Counted from the stretch's first letter, positions 9,520-19,107 are shown. The stretch: 64,000 bases of DNA from Candidatus Bathyarchaeota archaeon (GCA_004376295.1 SOJZ01000031.1:108787-172786), one strand, 5' to 3'. Made by a program: numbers and translations. Notes: generated by a model not told the origin, from the letters alone.

Positions 9520-10887
9520 CTAGTCAACCCCTCGAGCTTTTCTTTCCTGTTTCGTCTTTTCAACAGCCAGTTCAATCTGTTTCACCGTTGTACCCAAGTA
9601 GTTTCTCGGGTCTAACACCTTGTCGATCTCTTTTTCACTAAACATGTCTCGCACGGCGTTGTCCTCAAGAAGAACCATCTTGAAGAGACGTTTCTCAACA
9701 TCACTTTTCATCGCTAACTTTCGAACGAGTTCATGAGCCTTTTGGCGGCCCATACCCTTCCTTGTTAAGGCGAGCATAACCGCCTCAGACATCATTCGCC
9801 CTTGCGTCAACTCCATGTTCCGCAGCATCCTTTCTTCATCAACCTCCAATTTTTTCAAAACATTCGTCATCAAAACTAGCATGTAATCAGCGAGAATACA
9901 AGCTTGAGGGATTATGAACCGCTCCGCAGAAGATTGCGTCATGTCTCGCTCATGCCACGTCGGAACATTTTCCAAAGCGGGCACAACAAGACTCCTCATA
10001 ATCTTAGCCAAACCGCAGACCGTTTCACAAGTTTGTGGATCATGTTTGTGCGGCATCGTTGAACTGCCCACCTGTCTTTTTCTTTCAAAGAACTCGAATA
10101 CTTCTCCTATTTCTGTTCGCTGCAACTCTCGAATTTCGATGGCAATCTTGTCCAGCGTAGATGCAATCACCACGAGAAGGCAGATGAGCTCTGCGAAACG
10201 ATCCCTTTGCACAATCTGTGTAGAAACCTCTACAGGCTTGACACCAAGCCTTTTCATAACGAGTTGTTGTATCTCCATCGCGTGTGGACCCAAACCCACC
10301 TGAGTTCCAACGGCGCCACTCATCTTCCCAACCAACACACGTTTGCTACACTCGTGAAGGCGTTGAATATGCCTCGCAGTTTCTCTCATCCAAACCGCAA
10401 ACTTAAGCCCAAACGTAATTGGCAACGCATGTTGACCGTGAGTTCTGCCCATCATCATGGTTTTCTTGTATCGATCCGCTCCATTCATTAGAATAGTCTC
10501 AAAATCGTTTAGTTTCTCTTCAATCAGATCTCGGGCTTCTTTTAGTTGAAGGGCAGTTGCTGTGTCCAAAATATCTGAGCTTGTCGCTCCAAGGTGAACG
10601 TAAGCTCCACTTGGCCCGCACGCCTCAGCCAACGCTCGAACCATCGCCATTACATCATGCCTGATTTCGCTTTCAATCTCCTTCACACGAGTCAGTCTAA
10701 CGTGTTTTACAAGGGCCATTTTCATAATTTTTTCAGCATCTTTTCGTGGGATGTTTCCTACTTCACTGTGTGCCCAGGCTAAGGCTGCCTCCACATCCAG
10801 CATCCTTTGAAGCCTGTTCTCTTCATCGAAGATTCTCCGCATTTGCCGCGTTCCGTACCGGCCAGTATCAATTGGAAGAATAGGCAA
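9520..10887 (-). CDS. purB: Adenylosuccinate lyase
   Basis: 455 residues; catalyses two steps of purine synthesis, conversion of SAICAR to AICAR plus fumarate and of adenylosuccinate to AMP plus fumarate. The fumarase/aspartase superfamily signature SSTMPHKHDP is present, with the catalytic loop Ser. The second conserved block (GRTHGQHALPITFG) supports PurB over argininosuccinate lyase. The start is a TTG preceded by GGAGGAG. The gene is divergent from the asparagine synthase-like gene across 71 bp. Confidence 0.95.
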   Translation of the reverse strand: MPILPIDTGRYGTRQMRRIFDEENRLQRMLDVEAALAWAHSEVGNIPRKDAEKIMKMALVKHVRLTRVKEIESEIRHDVMAMVRALAEACGPSGAYVHLGATSSDILDTATALQLKEARDLIEEKLNDFETILMNGADRYKKTMMMGRTHGQHALPITFGLKFAVWMRETARHIQRLHECSKRVLVGKMSGAVGTQVGLGPHAMEIQQLVMKRLGVKPVEVSTQIVQRDRFAELICLLVVIASTLDKIAIEIRELQRTEIGEVFEFFERKRQVGSSTMPHKHDPQTCETVCGLAKIMRSLVVPALENVPTWHERDMTQSSAERFIIPQACILADYMLVLMTNVLKKLEVDEERMLRNMELTQGRMMSEAVMLALTRKGMGRQKAHELVRKLAMKSDVEKRLFKMVLLEDNAVRDMFSEKEIDKVLDPRNYLGTTVKQIELAVEKTKQERKARGVD

Positions 10888-10958
10888 TTTTGTTCTCCTC
10901 CGAACGATACATAATAATAGGTTAAAGATTAACTTTTAACCGTTATCGATGGGGACTT

Positions 10959-12419
10959 TTGATTTTGGGCGCGATTGCAGCTGTCGTGAACAAGAGAGGC
11001 GAAAACGCTGTTCCAAGCATAGTTATTATGCTCAGCGAGTTAACGCATCGAGGCGTTGACGCCCATGGAGTCGCTACACCAAGCTCAACAACCACAGCCA
11101 AATCGATTGAAGACATGAAAATCGAAAACCTCAATTCACCCGTTGCTTTAGGCCACAACCTTTCCCGCATTTTTTCAAGAGACCGCCCCCAACCACTTCT
11201 GAGTGATGACTTCGCCCTCGTGTTTGAAGGCCATTTATTCTCCCTCTCCGGCACCTCTGAAGTTGACGAAGTCTTTGAGAAGCTTAAGCTTGATCCCCAA
11301 AGAAACGCAGGCCCTATTATCAGGGAACTTGAAGGCTCATACGCATTCGCTATTGCGTGCCCAGAGAAGGTGATTGCTGGACGAGACATGTTTGGGACAA
11401 ACTCGCTATATTATGGTGAAGACGAAACAGTCTGTGCTATAGCGTCGGAGCGTAAAGCTTTGTGGGCGCTTGGAATAGAAAACGTGAAGTCCTTTCCGCC
11501 GGGAAACTTAGCTGTAATCAGTACCCATGGCTCCGCCTTTCAACCAATAAAAACCGTGACACAACCTCCCTCAAAATCCATAAACATGGATACTGCAGCG
11601 AAACATCTCCAAAACCTTTTGTTAGAATCAACAAGAAAGAGGATTTCTGATCTCAAGAAAGTGGCAGTTGCTTTTTCAGGTGGCTTAGACAGTAGCATCA
11701 TCGCCGTACTCGCTAAAATCTGCGGAATCGACGTTCATCTGATTTCGGTGGGGCTGAAAGATCAGGCAGAAGTCGAGTATACAGAGGCAACAGCTGAGAG
11801 GCTTGATTTACCTTTCCATCTTGAAACATTCACGGTGGATGATGTTGAACAGGTTCTTCCAAAGGTTTTGTGGCTGATTGAAGAATCTAACGCAGTGAAG
11901 GTCAGCATTGCCATACCGTTTTATTGGACCGCTGAAATTGCCTCAAAAATGAGATGCCGTGTTCTCTTGGCCGGGCAGGGAGCTGACGAACTATTCGGAG
12001 GTTACCACAGATATCTTGGAGAGTACGCACAATTCGGCGTCACGGCTGTACAGAACGCCATGTACCACGACGTAGCATCCTCTTACGAGAAAAACTTTCA
12101 GAGAGACACTCAGGTTTGCTCCTTTCATAAAGTGGAGTTGCGACTTCCGTTCGTAGATTGCGAGGTTGTGCAATTCGCGTTGGGTTTGCCCGTAAGCTTG
12201 AAAATCAAATCTACAGAAGACCATCTTCGAAAGAGGGTGCTGCGACAAGTAGCTCAAAACCTTGAACTTCCACAATTCATCGTTAACAAGCCTAAGAAAG
12301 CCATTCAATACACAACCGGAGTGAACAAGACTCTTCAAAGATTAGCGAGAAAGGAAAGTTTAACCTTGCAAGAGTATGTTAAAAGGGTCTTCCGAACAGT
12401 ATACCCTCTGAGTGTGTAA
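10959..12419 (+). CDS. Asparagine synthase-like protein lacking the N-terminal Cys
   Basis: 486 residues with the two-domain AsnB layout. The C-terminal synthetase domain has the PP-loop FSGGLDSS (239-246) and GQGADELFGGYHRY (339-352), so adenylation and amide synthesis should be intact. The N-terminal Ntn-type glutaminase domain retains LTHRGVDAHG and a GH-containing loop, but the family start MCGI is replaced: the protein begins MILGAIAAVV with no Cys in or upstream of the frame. The nucleophile that hydrolyses glutamine is therefore missing unless the start is misread. It may use ammonia, or act on a different acceptor. The start is TTG at 10959; a second TTG at 10965 is possible. The next gene begins 1-2 bp after the stop. 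Confidence 0.82.
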   Translation: MILGAIAAVVNKRGENAVPSIVIMLSELTHRGVDAHGVATPSSTTTAKSIEDMKIENLNSPVALGHNLSRIFSRDRPQPLLSDDFALVFEGHLFSLSGTSEVDEVFEKLKLDPQRNAGPIIRELEGSYAFAIACPEKVIAGRDMFGTNSLYYGEDETVCAIASERKALWALGIENVKSFPPGNLAVISTHGSAFQPIKTVTQPPSKSINMDTAAKHLQNLLLESTRKRISDLKKVAVAFSGGLDSSIIAVLAKICGIDVHLISVGLKDQAEVEYTEATAERLDLPFHLETFTVDDVEQVLPKVLWLIEESNAVKVSIAIPFYWTAEIASKMRCRVLLAGQGADELFGGYHRYLGEYAQFGVTAVQNAMYHDVASSYEKNFQRDTQVCSFHKVELRLPFVDCEVVQFALGLPVSLKIKSTEDHLRKRVLRQVAQNLELPQFIVNKPKKAIQYTTGVNKTLQRLARKESLTLQEYVKRVFRTVYPLSV

Positions 12420-12420
12420 A

Positions 12421-13482
12421 ATGAAAAAGACAGCCGTTATTTACACTCCTAAATATCTAAATCATAATCCCGGGCGTAACCATCCCGACTCACCAGAACG
12501 CCTCAAGGTAATTATGAAGGAATTGGACCACAGCGGCCTTTTCAAAACCGAACAGTGTTCGCTCGTTGAACCTGAACCCGCCAGCATAGAAAATCTGAAG
12601 CTAGTTCATGAACCCGACCATATCACGCTTGCTAAACAGTGTTGCGCGTGTGGCGGAGGTCTTCTCGACATTGGCGACACAGTAGTTTGCCCTGAAAGCT
12701 TTGAAGTTGCTCTTTTGGCAGTCGGAGGAGCAATGAAGGCAACGGACCTTGTCATGACCGGAGAGTTTCAAAACGCCTTCGCCTTTGTTCGACCCCCGGG
12801 CCATCACGCTGGTCCATACTACGCTATGGGCTTCTGCATCTTCAACAATGTCGCCATAGCCGCCTCGCATCTTCTTCGCGACTTCAACCTTGACCGCATC
12901 TTGATCTTAGATATAGATGCTCACCACGGAAACGGAACTCAAGAAATCTTCTACGAGACTAGCAAAGTTCTTTACATAAGCTTGCATCAGGACCCCACAA
13001 TGTTTCCTAGTACAGGCTTCGCAGACGAGGTGGGTAAAAAGGACGGCCTTGGATACACTGTGAACATTCCGTTTCCTTTTCATGTTGATGACCAGATTTA
13101 CCTTCAAGCCGTCAATCAGATCGTAGTTCCAATAATCCAGCAGTATAAACCGCGATTTATTCTTGTTTCTGTCGGCTTTGACACACATTACACGGATCCA
13201 GTCGGAGAGTTTTCTCTATCCACCTTCGGCTTTCTCGAAACCTTTACAAGAGCCTTAGATTTAGCGTCTCAGTTTTCTATGGGAAAGCTTGTGGCAGTTC
13301 TTGAAGGTGGATATAGCCTTAACTTTCTTGGAAGGATGGCAACTGCGGCGGTGGCGAAGATGGCTGGAGTTTCATATAACATTCAAGATAAACGTCCAGT
13401 GGCGAATTCTAGAATAAGGAAAAGGGCCATGAAAACTACAGAATATGTAAAGAAGAATCTATCATCGTTTTGGGATTTATGA
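12421..13482 (+). CDS. Histone deacetylase / acetylpolyamine deacetylase family protein
   Basis: 353 residues, class II HDAC/AcuC superfamily zinc amidohydrolase removing acetyl groups from lysine or polyamines. Visible are the tandem His pair in RPPGHHAG (128-129) and the zinc ligands Asp166 and His168 in DIDAHHGNG, with the third ligand probably the Asp in GFDTHYTDP. The ATG at 12421 begins just after the preceding stop; a GTG at 12412 would overlap it. Co-transcription with the asparagine synthase-like gene is likely. The substrate cannot be read from sequence; chromatin proteins or polyamines are both possible. Confidence 0.88.
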   Translation: MKKTAVIYTPKYLNHNPGRNHPDSPERLKVIMKELDHSGLFKTEQCSLVEPEPASIENLKLVHEPDHITLAKQCCACGGGLLDIGDTVVCPESFEVALLAVGGAMKATDLVMTGEFQNAFAFVRPPGHHAGPYYAMGFCIFNNVAIAASHLLRDFNLDRILILDIDAHHGNGTQEIFYETSKVLYISLHQDPTMFPSTGFADEVGKKDGLGYTVNIPFPFHVDDQIYLQAVNQIVVPIIQQYKPRFILVSVGFDTHYTDPVGEFSLSTFGFLETFTRALDLASQFSMGKLVAVLEGGYSLNFLGRMATAAVAKMAGVSYNIQDKRPVANSRIRKRAMKTTEYVKKNLSSFWDL

Positions 13483-13567
13483 TTCTCATTTTAGTAAGTA
13501 TGACGTAAAATAGAAATGGGTTTGACTTGCCACTATTTTTGGGAATAAATCGAAAAGCGGAGCGATG

Positions 13568-13750
13568 TCACTCGATGATTTCTATGGCACCCTCGGGGCA
13601 CTGCACCTCGCATGCTCTGCAAACAAGGCATTCATCGAGGTTCACTACTTTAGATTTCTCATCTTTGATTTCTAATACCTCTACGGGACAAACGTCAACA
13701 CATGTTCCGCATCCAGTGCATTTTTCTTCATCGATTTTAATCTCAACCAT
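13568..13750 (-). CDS. 2[4Fe-4S] ferredoxin
   Basis: 60-residue electron carrier with two CxxCxxCxxxCP motifs (CTGCGTCVDVCP and CLVCRACEVQCP), each binding a [4Fe-4S] cluster. Length and spacing match the clostridial-type dicluster ferredoxins. It is monocistronic and convergent with the deacetylase gene. The redox partner is not evident from neighbours. Confidence 0.93.
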   Translation of the reverse strand: MVEIKIDEEKCTGCGTCVDVCPVEVLEIKDEKSKVVNLDECLVCRACEVQCPEGAIEIIE

Positions 13751-13902
13751 GAAGGATCAAACTCCTTTAAGATTTTATTGAAGTAAACAGTTACAGATAA
13801 AAACGTTTTGCCTTTTCGCATAGACTACCATAGAAAAACTGTGGCCACAAAAAAGAATGAGGCTATAAAACATTTAACGTCAGTTTAGCAGCTTCCAACA
13901 GT

Positions 13903-15717
13903 TTAACTAACCTCTTCTCGAAGCCTCAGGAGAACCCCGTCAATCGTTGTTTTCGCCCTTTCTCTCCTGCGGTTATATTCTGCAATCTGCGTACGATAGG
14001 TTTCTGTGGAGAGTTCTCTATGTCGGTATCGAATTTCGATTCTTCGAATAGCGGCTTCCGCTCCTTCCAGCTCGGTTTCAGCAGCTTCAATCTGCCTCAT
14101 CGTATTCGCATATCGCGGACCTGCCTTTCGTATTTTTTCTCGAAGACCAGCCAAATCCCGAGATAAAACAGAAACACGACTTTCTAATCCTCTTCTCCGC
14201 ACCTTGTACCGGCGCCTAGAAACCTTTCTCTTCCGCACCTGTTGTTCCAACAATTCAAGCTCCCCGAGTATCCTCCTCTTTTCTTTATAAGAATCAAAAA
14301 AGCTTTTCAAAACCTCCGTTGGAACAGGAATTATAGGAGCTGAAGGTGGCTTAGGAGCTCGCCAAAGAAAAACTACAGCGCATACAATGGCAATTAATAC
14401 TCCCATCCACAACGTTGGACGAAAAGAGGCCCAAAAAATAACGTATCTATATGTTAGATCAAAACCAAGGTCGTGGAACGGTGTAACGTTGTAGAAAGTA
14501 AAGACTACCGTTTCTTGAAAAACGCCTTTTTCAACGCTTTGCGGTTTTGGATGACATGCATCCAGCTGAAACTCTGCACCCTCGGGTAGACCTATGGTCA
14601 CGGTTAAATCGCTTATCTTCCAATCAAAACCTTCAAAGAAACTGAAAGCCAGAACAAAATCGCGCCAACTATCTTGTCTAATGTAGATTTCCCTGGGAAG
14701 TCGGTAACTTACTGTGAACGTTGCAGACATTTTATGATCTATGTCTTTATAGATCGTCACGTTTGTGTAACTAGTTGCATTTCCTTTTTCAACATCTACT
14801 TCAAGGTCTCCTGACTCATCTCGCGCAGAAACATCGTAGGCGCCTTGAGGCAGATGCACTACGGGGCGGTAACTTCCGCCTTCATTAGTTAGATAATAGG
14901 AATCAAATAAGAGAACGTGACTCCACTCATCTAATACTATATCTCGCTTCACTTCATTGACGCTAATCAGATACAAGACGTGGTCAGGAAGCGCATAAAA
15001 CCTCAACCACGCGTGCTCGTATGAAAAGCTTTCAAGAGGGCTCTCTGTATGATTTAACATCTGATGTAGATCATGTGTTGTCATGTTGAAAGCGAGTCCA
15101 TTCTCTTCAAAAGAACTTGTGGTGTAGTTGGCACCGTACGGTAAGATAACGGTCACATTGCATGTAGACACGTCTTGAGTTACGCTGGGATACGACGGGA
15201 AGTCAACAGTGAAAAAGACTTCTTCTTCACCATTTGCCGCGAAAACTTCTGAGGAAACAAGGTTTGAGAAAACAAAAACTACGGTGAAATTGTAAGATCC
15301 ACCATCGCCTATGTCAACACCTAATCCGGGAAAGAGCACGTTTACTCCGTAAAAGCCAATTCTACCCAATCCAACGTTAAGTACTACCTCCAATCGTTCA
15401 TCCGGATTCGAGGCGTCATAAGCGAAGCAATAGACGAGATTAGACTGGTATTTGAAAGGAAAGCCTATTGAGAAATTCTGGAGCGGTTCTATGTTTTGTC
15501 CCTGTTCTGTAGATAGTCTGATTGTGTCGTTGATGACGACTAGCCCGCCGTCTTTAATCTGTACCGTATGATCTACTTGAATATCTATAGAGGATAAAGT
15601 GTCTGTTTGGGCACTAACCGTTAATATGTTGATGCATGATGGTAGGGCTAGTAAGAGGAGAAGGGAAAATGTGAATAGAAGTATTGGCAATGCAGTTCTT
15701 TTCAAGTTGGACACCAA
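13903..15717 (-). CDS. Membrane protein with large external region and cytoplasmic coiled coil
   Basis: 604 residues, family not recognised. The N-terminus is a signal peptide (LPILLFTFSLLLLLALPS, ending near VSAQ). Residues about 35-430 are a beta-rich, Thr/Asn-rich external region with many potential N-glycosylation sequons. One transmembrane helix follows at about 436-454, then a Lys/Arg/Glu-rich cytoplasmic part (about 465-604) predicted to be coiled coil. This topology suggests a surface protein anchored to an internal scaffold. The start is TTG at 15717 with no obvious ribosome site; GTG directly follows. Confidence 0.75.
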   Translation of the reverse strand: MVSNLKRTALPILLFTFSLLLLLALPSCINILTVSAQTDTLSSIDIQVDHTVQIKDGGLVVINDTIRLSTEQGQNIEPLQNFSIGFPFKYQSNLVYCFAYDASNPDERLEVVLNVGLGRIGFYGVNVLFPGLGVDIGDGGSYNFTVVFVFSNLVSSEVFAANGEEEVFFTVDFPSYPSVTQDVSTCNVTVILPYGANYTTSSFEENGLAFNMTTHDLHQMLNHTESPLESFSYEHAWLRFYALPDHVLYLISVNEVKRDIVLDEWSHVLLFDSYYLTNEGGSYRPVVHLPQGAYDVSARDESGDLEVDVEKGNATSYTNVTIYKDIDHKMSATFTVSYRLPREIYIRQDSWRDFVLAFSFFEGFDWKISDLTVTIGLPEGAEFQLDACHPKPQSVEKGVFQETVVFTFYNVTPFHDLGFDLTYRYVIFWASFRPTLWMGVLIAIVCAVVFLWRAPKPPSAPIIPVPTEVLKSFFDSYKEKRRILGELELLEQQVRKRKVSRRRYKVRRRGLESRVSVLSRDLAGLREKIRKAGPRYANTMRQIEAAETELEGAEAAIRRIEIRYRHRELSTETYRTQIAEYNRRRERAKTTIDGVLLRLREEVS

Positions 15718-15783
15718 GCTAGCCGTTAAGTGTTTTCATTTTAGCTTTTCGTACTTATTATTGATCACCTTTATTTACTTTTG

Positions 15784-16026
15784 TTAGAAATCGGCTAATC
15801 TCTTATCTTTTAACTCGACATATTGGTTTACTCTTCGTGTCAAGCTTGCTCCAATAACTTGTTTGCGGTCAGCCATGTACTGGATCTTAATGTTTTTCCA
15901 TACTTGAATTATTCTTTTCGTGGTTATTGGTCCAGTATGAGAAAGGGGCGAGACACTTTTGCCGCTCGTTAGATAGTAGTGCCTTAAGAGAAAAATTATC
16001 TTTCCCAGAACGTTACAGAGTTCTCT
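15784..16026 (-). pseudogene. Open 80-codon stretch without a start codon, possible gene remnant
   Basis: Within the 328-bp gap 15718-16045 the minus strand is open for 80 codons, ending TAA at 15784-15786. The only usual start inside is an ATG 31 codons before the stop. The composition looks protein-like (for example KRIIQVWKNIKIQY and ASLTRRVNQYVELKDKR), so it may be the 3' part of a decayed gene. I do not recognise the family. The frame differs from that of the upstream DUF2095 gene, so a read-through extension is not indicated. Confidence 0.3.
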
Positions 16027-16045
16027 TTATCCTTCTAATTGCATA

Positions 16046-16411
16046 TTATCCATTTGGATTGGCTGAGCTTAAAACATGCTTTTTAAGATAGTAGTCTTCT
16101 TCTTTCTTTGCTCCGAAGCTTCTTACACCCTTCTCTTTAAGTTGTTTTCTAAGCCTTTGAGCATACTGGCGACTGATTTCTCTCCTCTTTTCTAAATAGG
16201 CGATTATTTCTTTTGCTTGTTGCTCGTTGTCGCATCGACGAATGTAATCTATTACGTCTGGTGTGTAGCTGACAAACTTGCTTGAGGATGCTGTTTCTCC
16301 AGTTTGGATATCTGATCGAACCGAGTTTATTGCTATCCTCGATTCCTCAGTGTTCATTTCCTTGGCTAAATGAGGAAACATTTTTCTGAATCGTTCCTTG
16401 TCCATCGGCAT
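16046..16411 (-). CDS. DUF2095 family protein
   Basis: About 121 residues, matching my recollection of the archaeal DUF2095 family: the opening MDKERFRKMFPHLAKEM, a central DVIDYIRRCDNEQQAKEIIAYL and the C-terminal KGVRSFGAKKEEDYYL. The protein is charged and helical with no catalytic signature. GTG at 16423 is also in frame, but AAAGGTG lies nine nt before the ATG at 16411, which is preferred. The function is unknown. Confidence 0.7.
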   Translation of the reverse strand: MPMDKERFRKMFPHLAKEMNTEESRIAINSVRSDIQTGETASSSKFVSYTPDVIDYIRRCDNEQQAKEIIAYLEKRREISRQYAQRLRKQLKEKGVRSFGAKKEEDYYLKKHVLSSANPNG

Positions 16412-16560
16412 CTGAGTGAACACCTTTGTATCATGCGCTCAATTTGTGTGATTGTCGCTATCTTGGTTGTGTCTATTCAATATTTTCTATGAAATAACGC
16501 CTATTTAAGGTCAGTGCAAATATTTCTCCTTGTATTCTAGCTGGGCATCGGTTGAGTCAG

Positions 16561-17385
16561 CTAAGGTGTTACAAGAATTAAGCGGAGGACACTCCATATG
16601 ATGTCTCCAAAGAGAAGGGCGACTATTAATCCTGCGGTGATAAAAACGAGCATGGGTAAACCAGGTGTTATCCACACGTCGTCTTGAAGTTTCCCTTCAC
16701 GCTTGGCGTTCAATACCCTATCAACAATCTGTTTTCTGTCCTCATCCTTCGGGAAGACAAGCAATTTTCTTTCGTTTTCTCCATTTTCAGCCGTGCAAAC
16801 GTCTTCAAGCGGATATAGGTGGTCTATCTTTTCTAGTTTGGTGAAGTCTACTTTGTAGCCGCAAAGAAGTGTCAGAATCTTCCGGCTAATTGATTCTTTT
16901 TCAAATCCTTCAAAGAGTTTTCTTCCAGTTTTGTGCTTCCAAAGGTAATTACGGGTAAGGGCGTAAAACGCACTTGATGCTGCCAAAAGAACAGCGTTAG
17001 AGAACACGGTGATTGGAAAAAGCGAATAACCCAAGCTTAACAATGGTTGAAGAAGGTTTGTGGGGTAAGAAGGCAAGGCAAGAGATAGACAAATTAGTGC
17101 TTTTGCGTCTGCTCCTCCAAAAGCTCCAGTGTAGAAAAGAGCAACAGATACAACAGAAGTCAATGCGAAAGATAGAACATAGGTATACAGGAGTTGTGGA
17201 TCAAAGGATATAAAGAACTGCAAAGCGGTCAATGCGAGGGCTATAGGTGCAAAAACTGCCCATACTCTATTACTCACTTCTCGCGTCTTAAGATCACTCC
17301 AAGATGCGTATGCCAAAAAAATGAAACAGATGAGAACCCTAAAACCATCGAGCAATTCATTCATTTCGGTACCACATAATTTCAA
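16561..17385 (-). CDS. Archaeal prepilin/preflagellin peptidase (A24 family)
   Basis: 274-residue polytopic aspartyl protease that cleaves class III signal peptides of pilins and archaellins. Asp31 in SWSDLKTREV follows the first membrane helix and Asp93 lies in GGADAKAL, the archaeal version of GxGD. A soluble loop (about 155-245) separates the last helices, longer than in minimal PibD enzymes. The start is TTG at 17385; ATG at codon 8 is an alternative. The pilin gene directly upstream on the same strand is a likely substrate. Confidence 0.88.
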   Translation of the reverse strand: MKLCGTEMNELLDGFRVLICFIFLAYASWSDLKTREVSNRVWAVFAPIALALTALQFFISFDPQLLYTYVLSFALTSVVSVALFYTGAFGGADAKALICLSLALPSYPTNLLQPLLSLGYSLFPITVFSNAVLLAASSAFYALTRNYLWKHKTGRKLFEGFEKESISRKILTLLCGYKVDFTKLEKIDHLYPLEDVCTAENGENERKLLVFPKDEDRKQIVDRVLNAKREGKLQDDVWITPGLPMLVFITAGLIVALLFGDIIWSVLRLILVTP

Positions 17386-17542
17386 TGATATCGGGAATTA
17401 CATTTAAAAATGAACCGTTTCGCAACAAGCAGAGAAGACAGAGTTCTCCTTTTGGCCATTTGCAATTTGTTATAGCCATTGAACAACAAGCAACGAATTT
17501 AGCATAAGCACGTGTCAGACACCAGAGAACTTGTTGGATTGT

Positions 17543-17980
17543 CTAAGAAGCTGGAGATGTTTTGTGGAACTCGCAATCAACCCCGACTTCCGGATGAATT
17601 TTGAAGTAGTATTCTGTATTGAACTCCCATTCGTAGCTGAGCACGATATTGATTGTTCCATGAGAAACTATGATTTTCGATTCAGGGTCATATATTACAT
17701 AAGCATCATCTTGCAGGTTAAGATTTGTAGCCGAAGTGCCGATGTAAACAGAATCAATTTTGCCGTCAGCCGTTCCTTGGTTTGACAAATCGACTGTGAT
17801 TGTATTTGCCGTACTATTCCAATACGTATTGACTAGTTGAACATCTTGTCCAGTGACGTTTCCTGTGAAAGTTATAACCCAAGCATAGGTAACGACTATT
17901 GCTGCAACCGCGATGACTATTAGCAGAAGCGTTGCAAGAATAGGCGATATTCCTTTTCTTGACTTTAGCATTTTGAACAA
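17543..17980 (-). CDS. Archaeal type IV pilin (Pilin_N/DUF1628 family)
   Basis: 145 residues. The N-terminus has a short positive leader (MFKMLKSRKG) directly followed by ISPILATLLLIVIAVAAI, the class III signal peptide pattern; cleavage is expected after Lys-Gly. The hydrophobic helix would form the pilus core, and the remaining 100 residues form a beta-rich head. It is immediately upstream of the prepilin peptidase gene in the same direction, but separated by 157 bp. No assembly ATPase (PilB/TadA type) is present in the window, so assembly genes must lie elsewhere. Confidence 0.88.
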   Translation of the reverse strand: MFKMLKSRKGISPILATLLLIVIAVAAIVVTYAWVITFTGNVTGQDVQLVNTYWNSTANTITVDLSNQGTADGKIDSVYIGTSATNLNLQDDAYVIYDPESKIIVSHGTINIVLSYEWEFNTEYYFKIHPEVGVDCEFHKTSPAS

Positions 17981-18180
17981 GGCGGTTTCACCTCTGGCTA
18001 ACCATTTTCAGAAGCTATGTTATTTAACTTGTATGAATCCCGAATATGTATTATATGCAAAAACATGGATTCAAAATCAGAATCTGATTAAAATAATACG
18101 GGGTGGAAGACAACTACTCTACTTATAATAAAATAACGGACAAAAAAGACTATACATTAACAGAATTTCACCTGTACAAA

Positions 18181-18714
18181 TCAGCCAACGATCTCAAAAA
18201 TAAGCGGAGGAGAAGAAGTTTTCGCCTCCAATCGGATACCCAACAAACTCTCCAGAAAGCCACCTAACACCTCAGAGTTACTGATAAACGGCGTCTTGAT
18301 AATAACGTATTTATCCCGTAGATAAAAATCACCGAAACCCTGAACACGCAACCGCTTAAACACGTTGGACCATTTTTCTCGATTAGCAGTTTGTATGTTT
18401 AAGGTTGCCTCCATAGACATTCTAGCAGCTTCCCCAGTTTTTTGACCAACCTCCCGCCACTTCTCCTTCGGAACATGCTGAAGCAGTATATTAATGAACT
18501 CGACGTTTACGAAGGCAACACGACTGATGCCGCAGTAATATTCACCCGGGTATTTCCAGTCGTAGATCATCATGTTGCGGTAGATGTGTAGCATTTTTGA
18601 TATGAGGGGTTTGATGCCTGGTTCTCTTCCTTCTCGGATAAGCGAATCGATGTACTCACGTTCTTCTTCATCTAAGATTATGGTTGTCCTTTTAACCACT
18701 TTTTTTCTAGACAC
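18181..18714 (-). CDS. Unrecognised protein with RHH-like N-terminus
   Basis: About 177 residues. The first 45 (VVKRTTIILDEEEREYIDSLIREG) resemble a ribbon-helix-helix DNA-binding segment: a beta strand of alternating residues followed by two helices. The remainder is an unnamed alpha/beta domain ending in LIFEIVG. A TTG at 18720 is only three nt after GGAGA, while GTG at 18714 is nine nt after it and is preferred. It may be a local transcription regulator; the pilin gene downstream is a possible target, which is inference. Confidence 0.6.
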   Translation of the reverse strand: MSRKKVVKRTTIILDEEEREYIDSLIREGREPGIKPLISKMLHIYRNMMIYDWKYPGEYYCGISRVAFVNVEFINILLQHVPKEKWREVGQKTGEAARMSMEATLNIQTANREKWSNVFKRLRVQGFGDFYLRDKYVIIKTPFISNSEVLGGFLESLLGIRLEAKTSSPPLIFEIVG

Positions 18715-18853
18715 CTGCAACTTCTCCTTCTATCTAAATTAAACCGTATCATATTGATGTGCCTTTTAGCATATTTTATATGTTTTGTTTCGCAATTGGC
18801 AATTGTCTTAACTTTCGCGGTGGTTAGAAAGTTTAGGTAGAAGCCTTAGATTT

Positions 18854-19066
18854 TTATTCTTTTTTAGTCAGGTGCATAAAGAGGATTATGCCTGCTGTAA
18901 AGGAGGCTAGGCCAACGATGGTGAAAAGAACGGGGGGAATACCTAACCTTTGAAGAATGTACATGAGGTAGGTGGGTCCTCCAAATATAAGTAAAACAGC
19001 GAAAATCGTTAATGCCGCCTTAGCAAATCCTTCAGGAATCCTCCATCCCTTTCGTACTTTCTTCAT
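18854..19066 (-). CDS. Small two-helix membrane protein
   Basis: About 70 residues with a basic N-terminus (MKKVRKGWRIPEG) and two predicted transmembrane helices (ALTIFAVLLIFGGPTYLMYI and VLFTIVGLASFTAGIILFM) joined by RLGIPP. TTG at 19087 is in frame, but the ATG at 19066 behind GGGATG is preferred. Not assigned to a family. It lies 40 bp after the PAC2 gene and may share its transcript. Confidence 0.6.
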   Translation of the reverse strand: MKKVRKGWRIPEGFAKAALTIFAVLLIFGGPTYLMYILQRLGIPPVLFTIVGLASFTAGIILFMHLTKKE

Positions 19067-19107
19067 ATAACATCCCACATTTAGCAAATCAATGTGTATC
19101 GTTGTTC

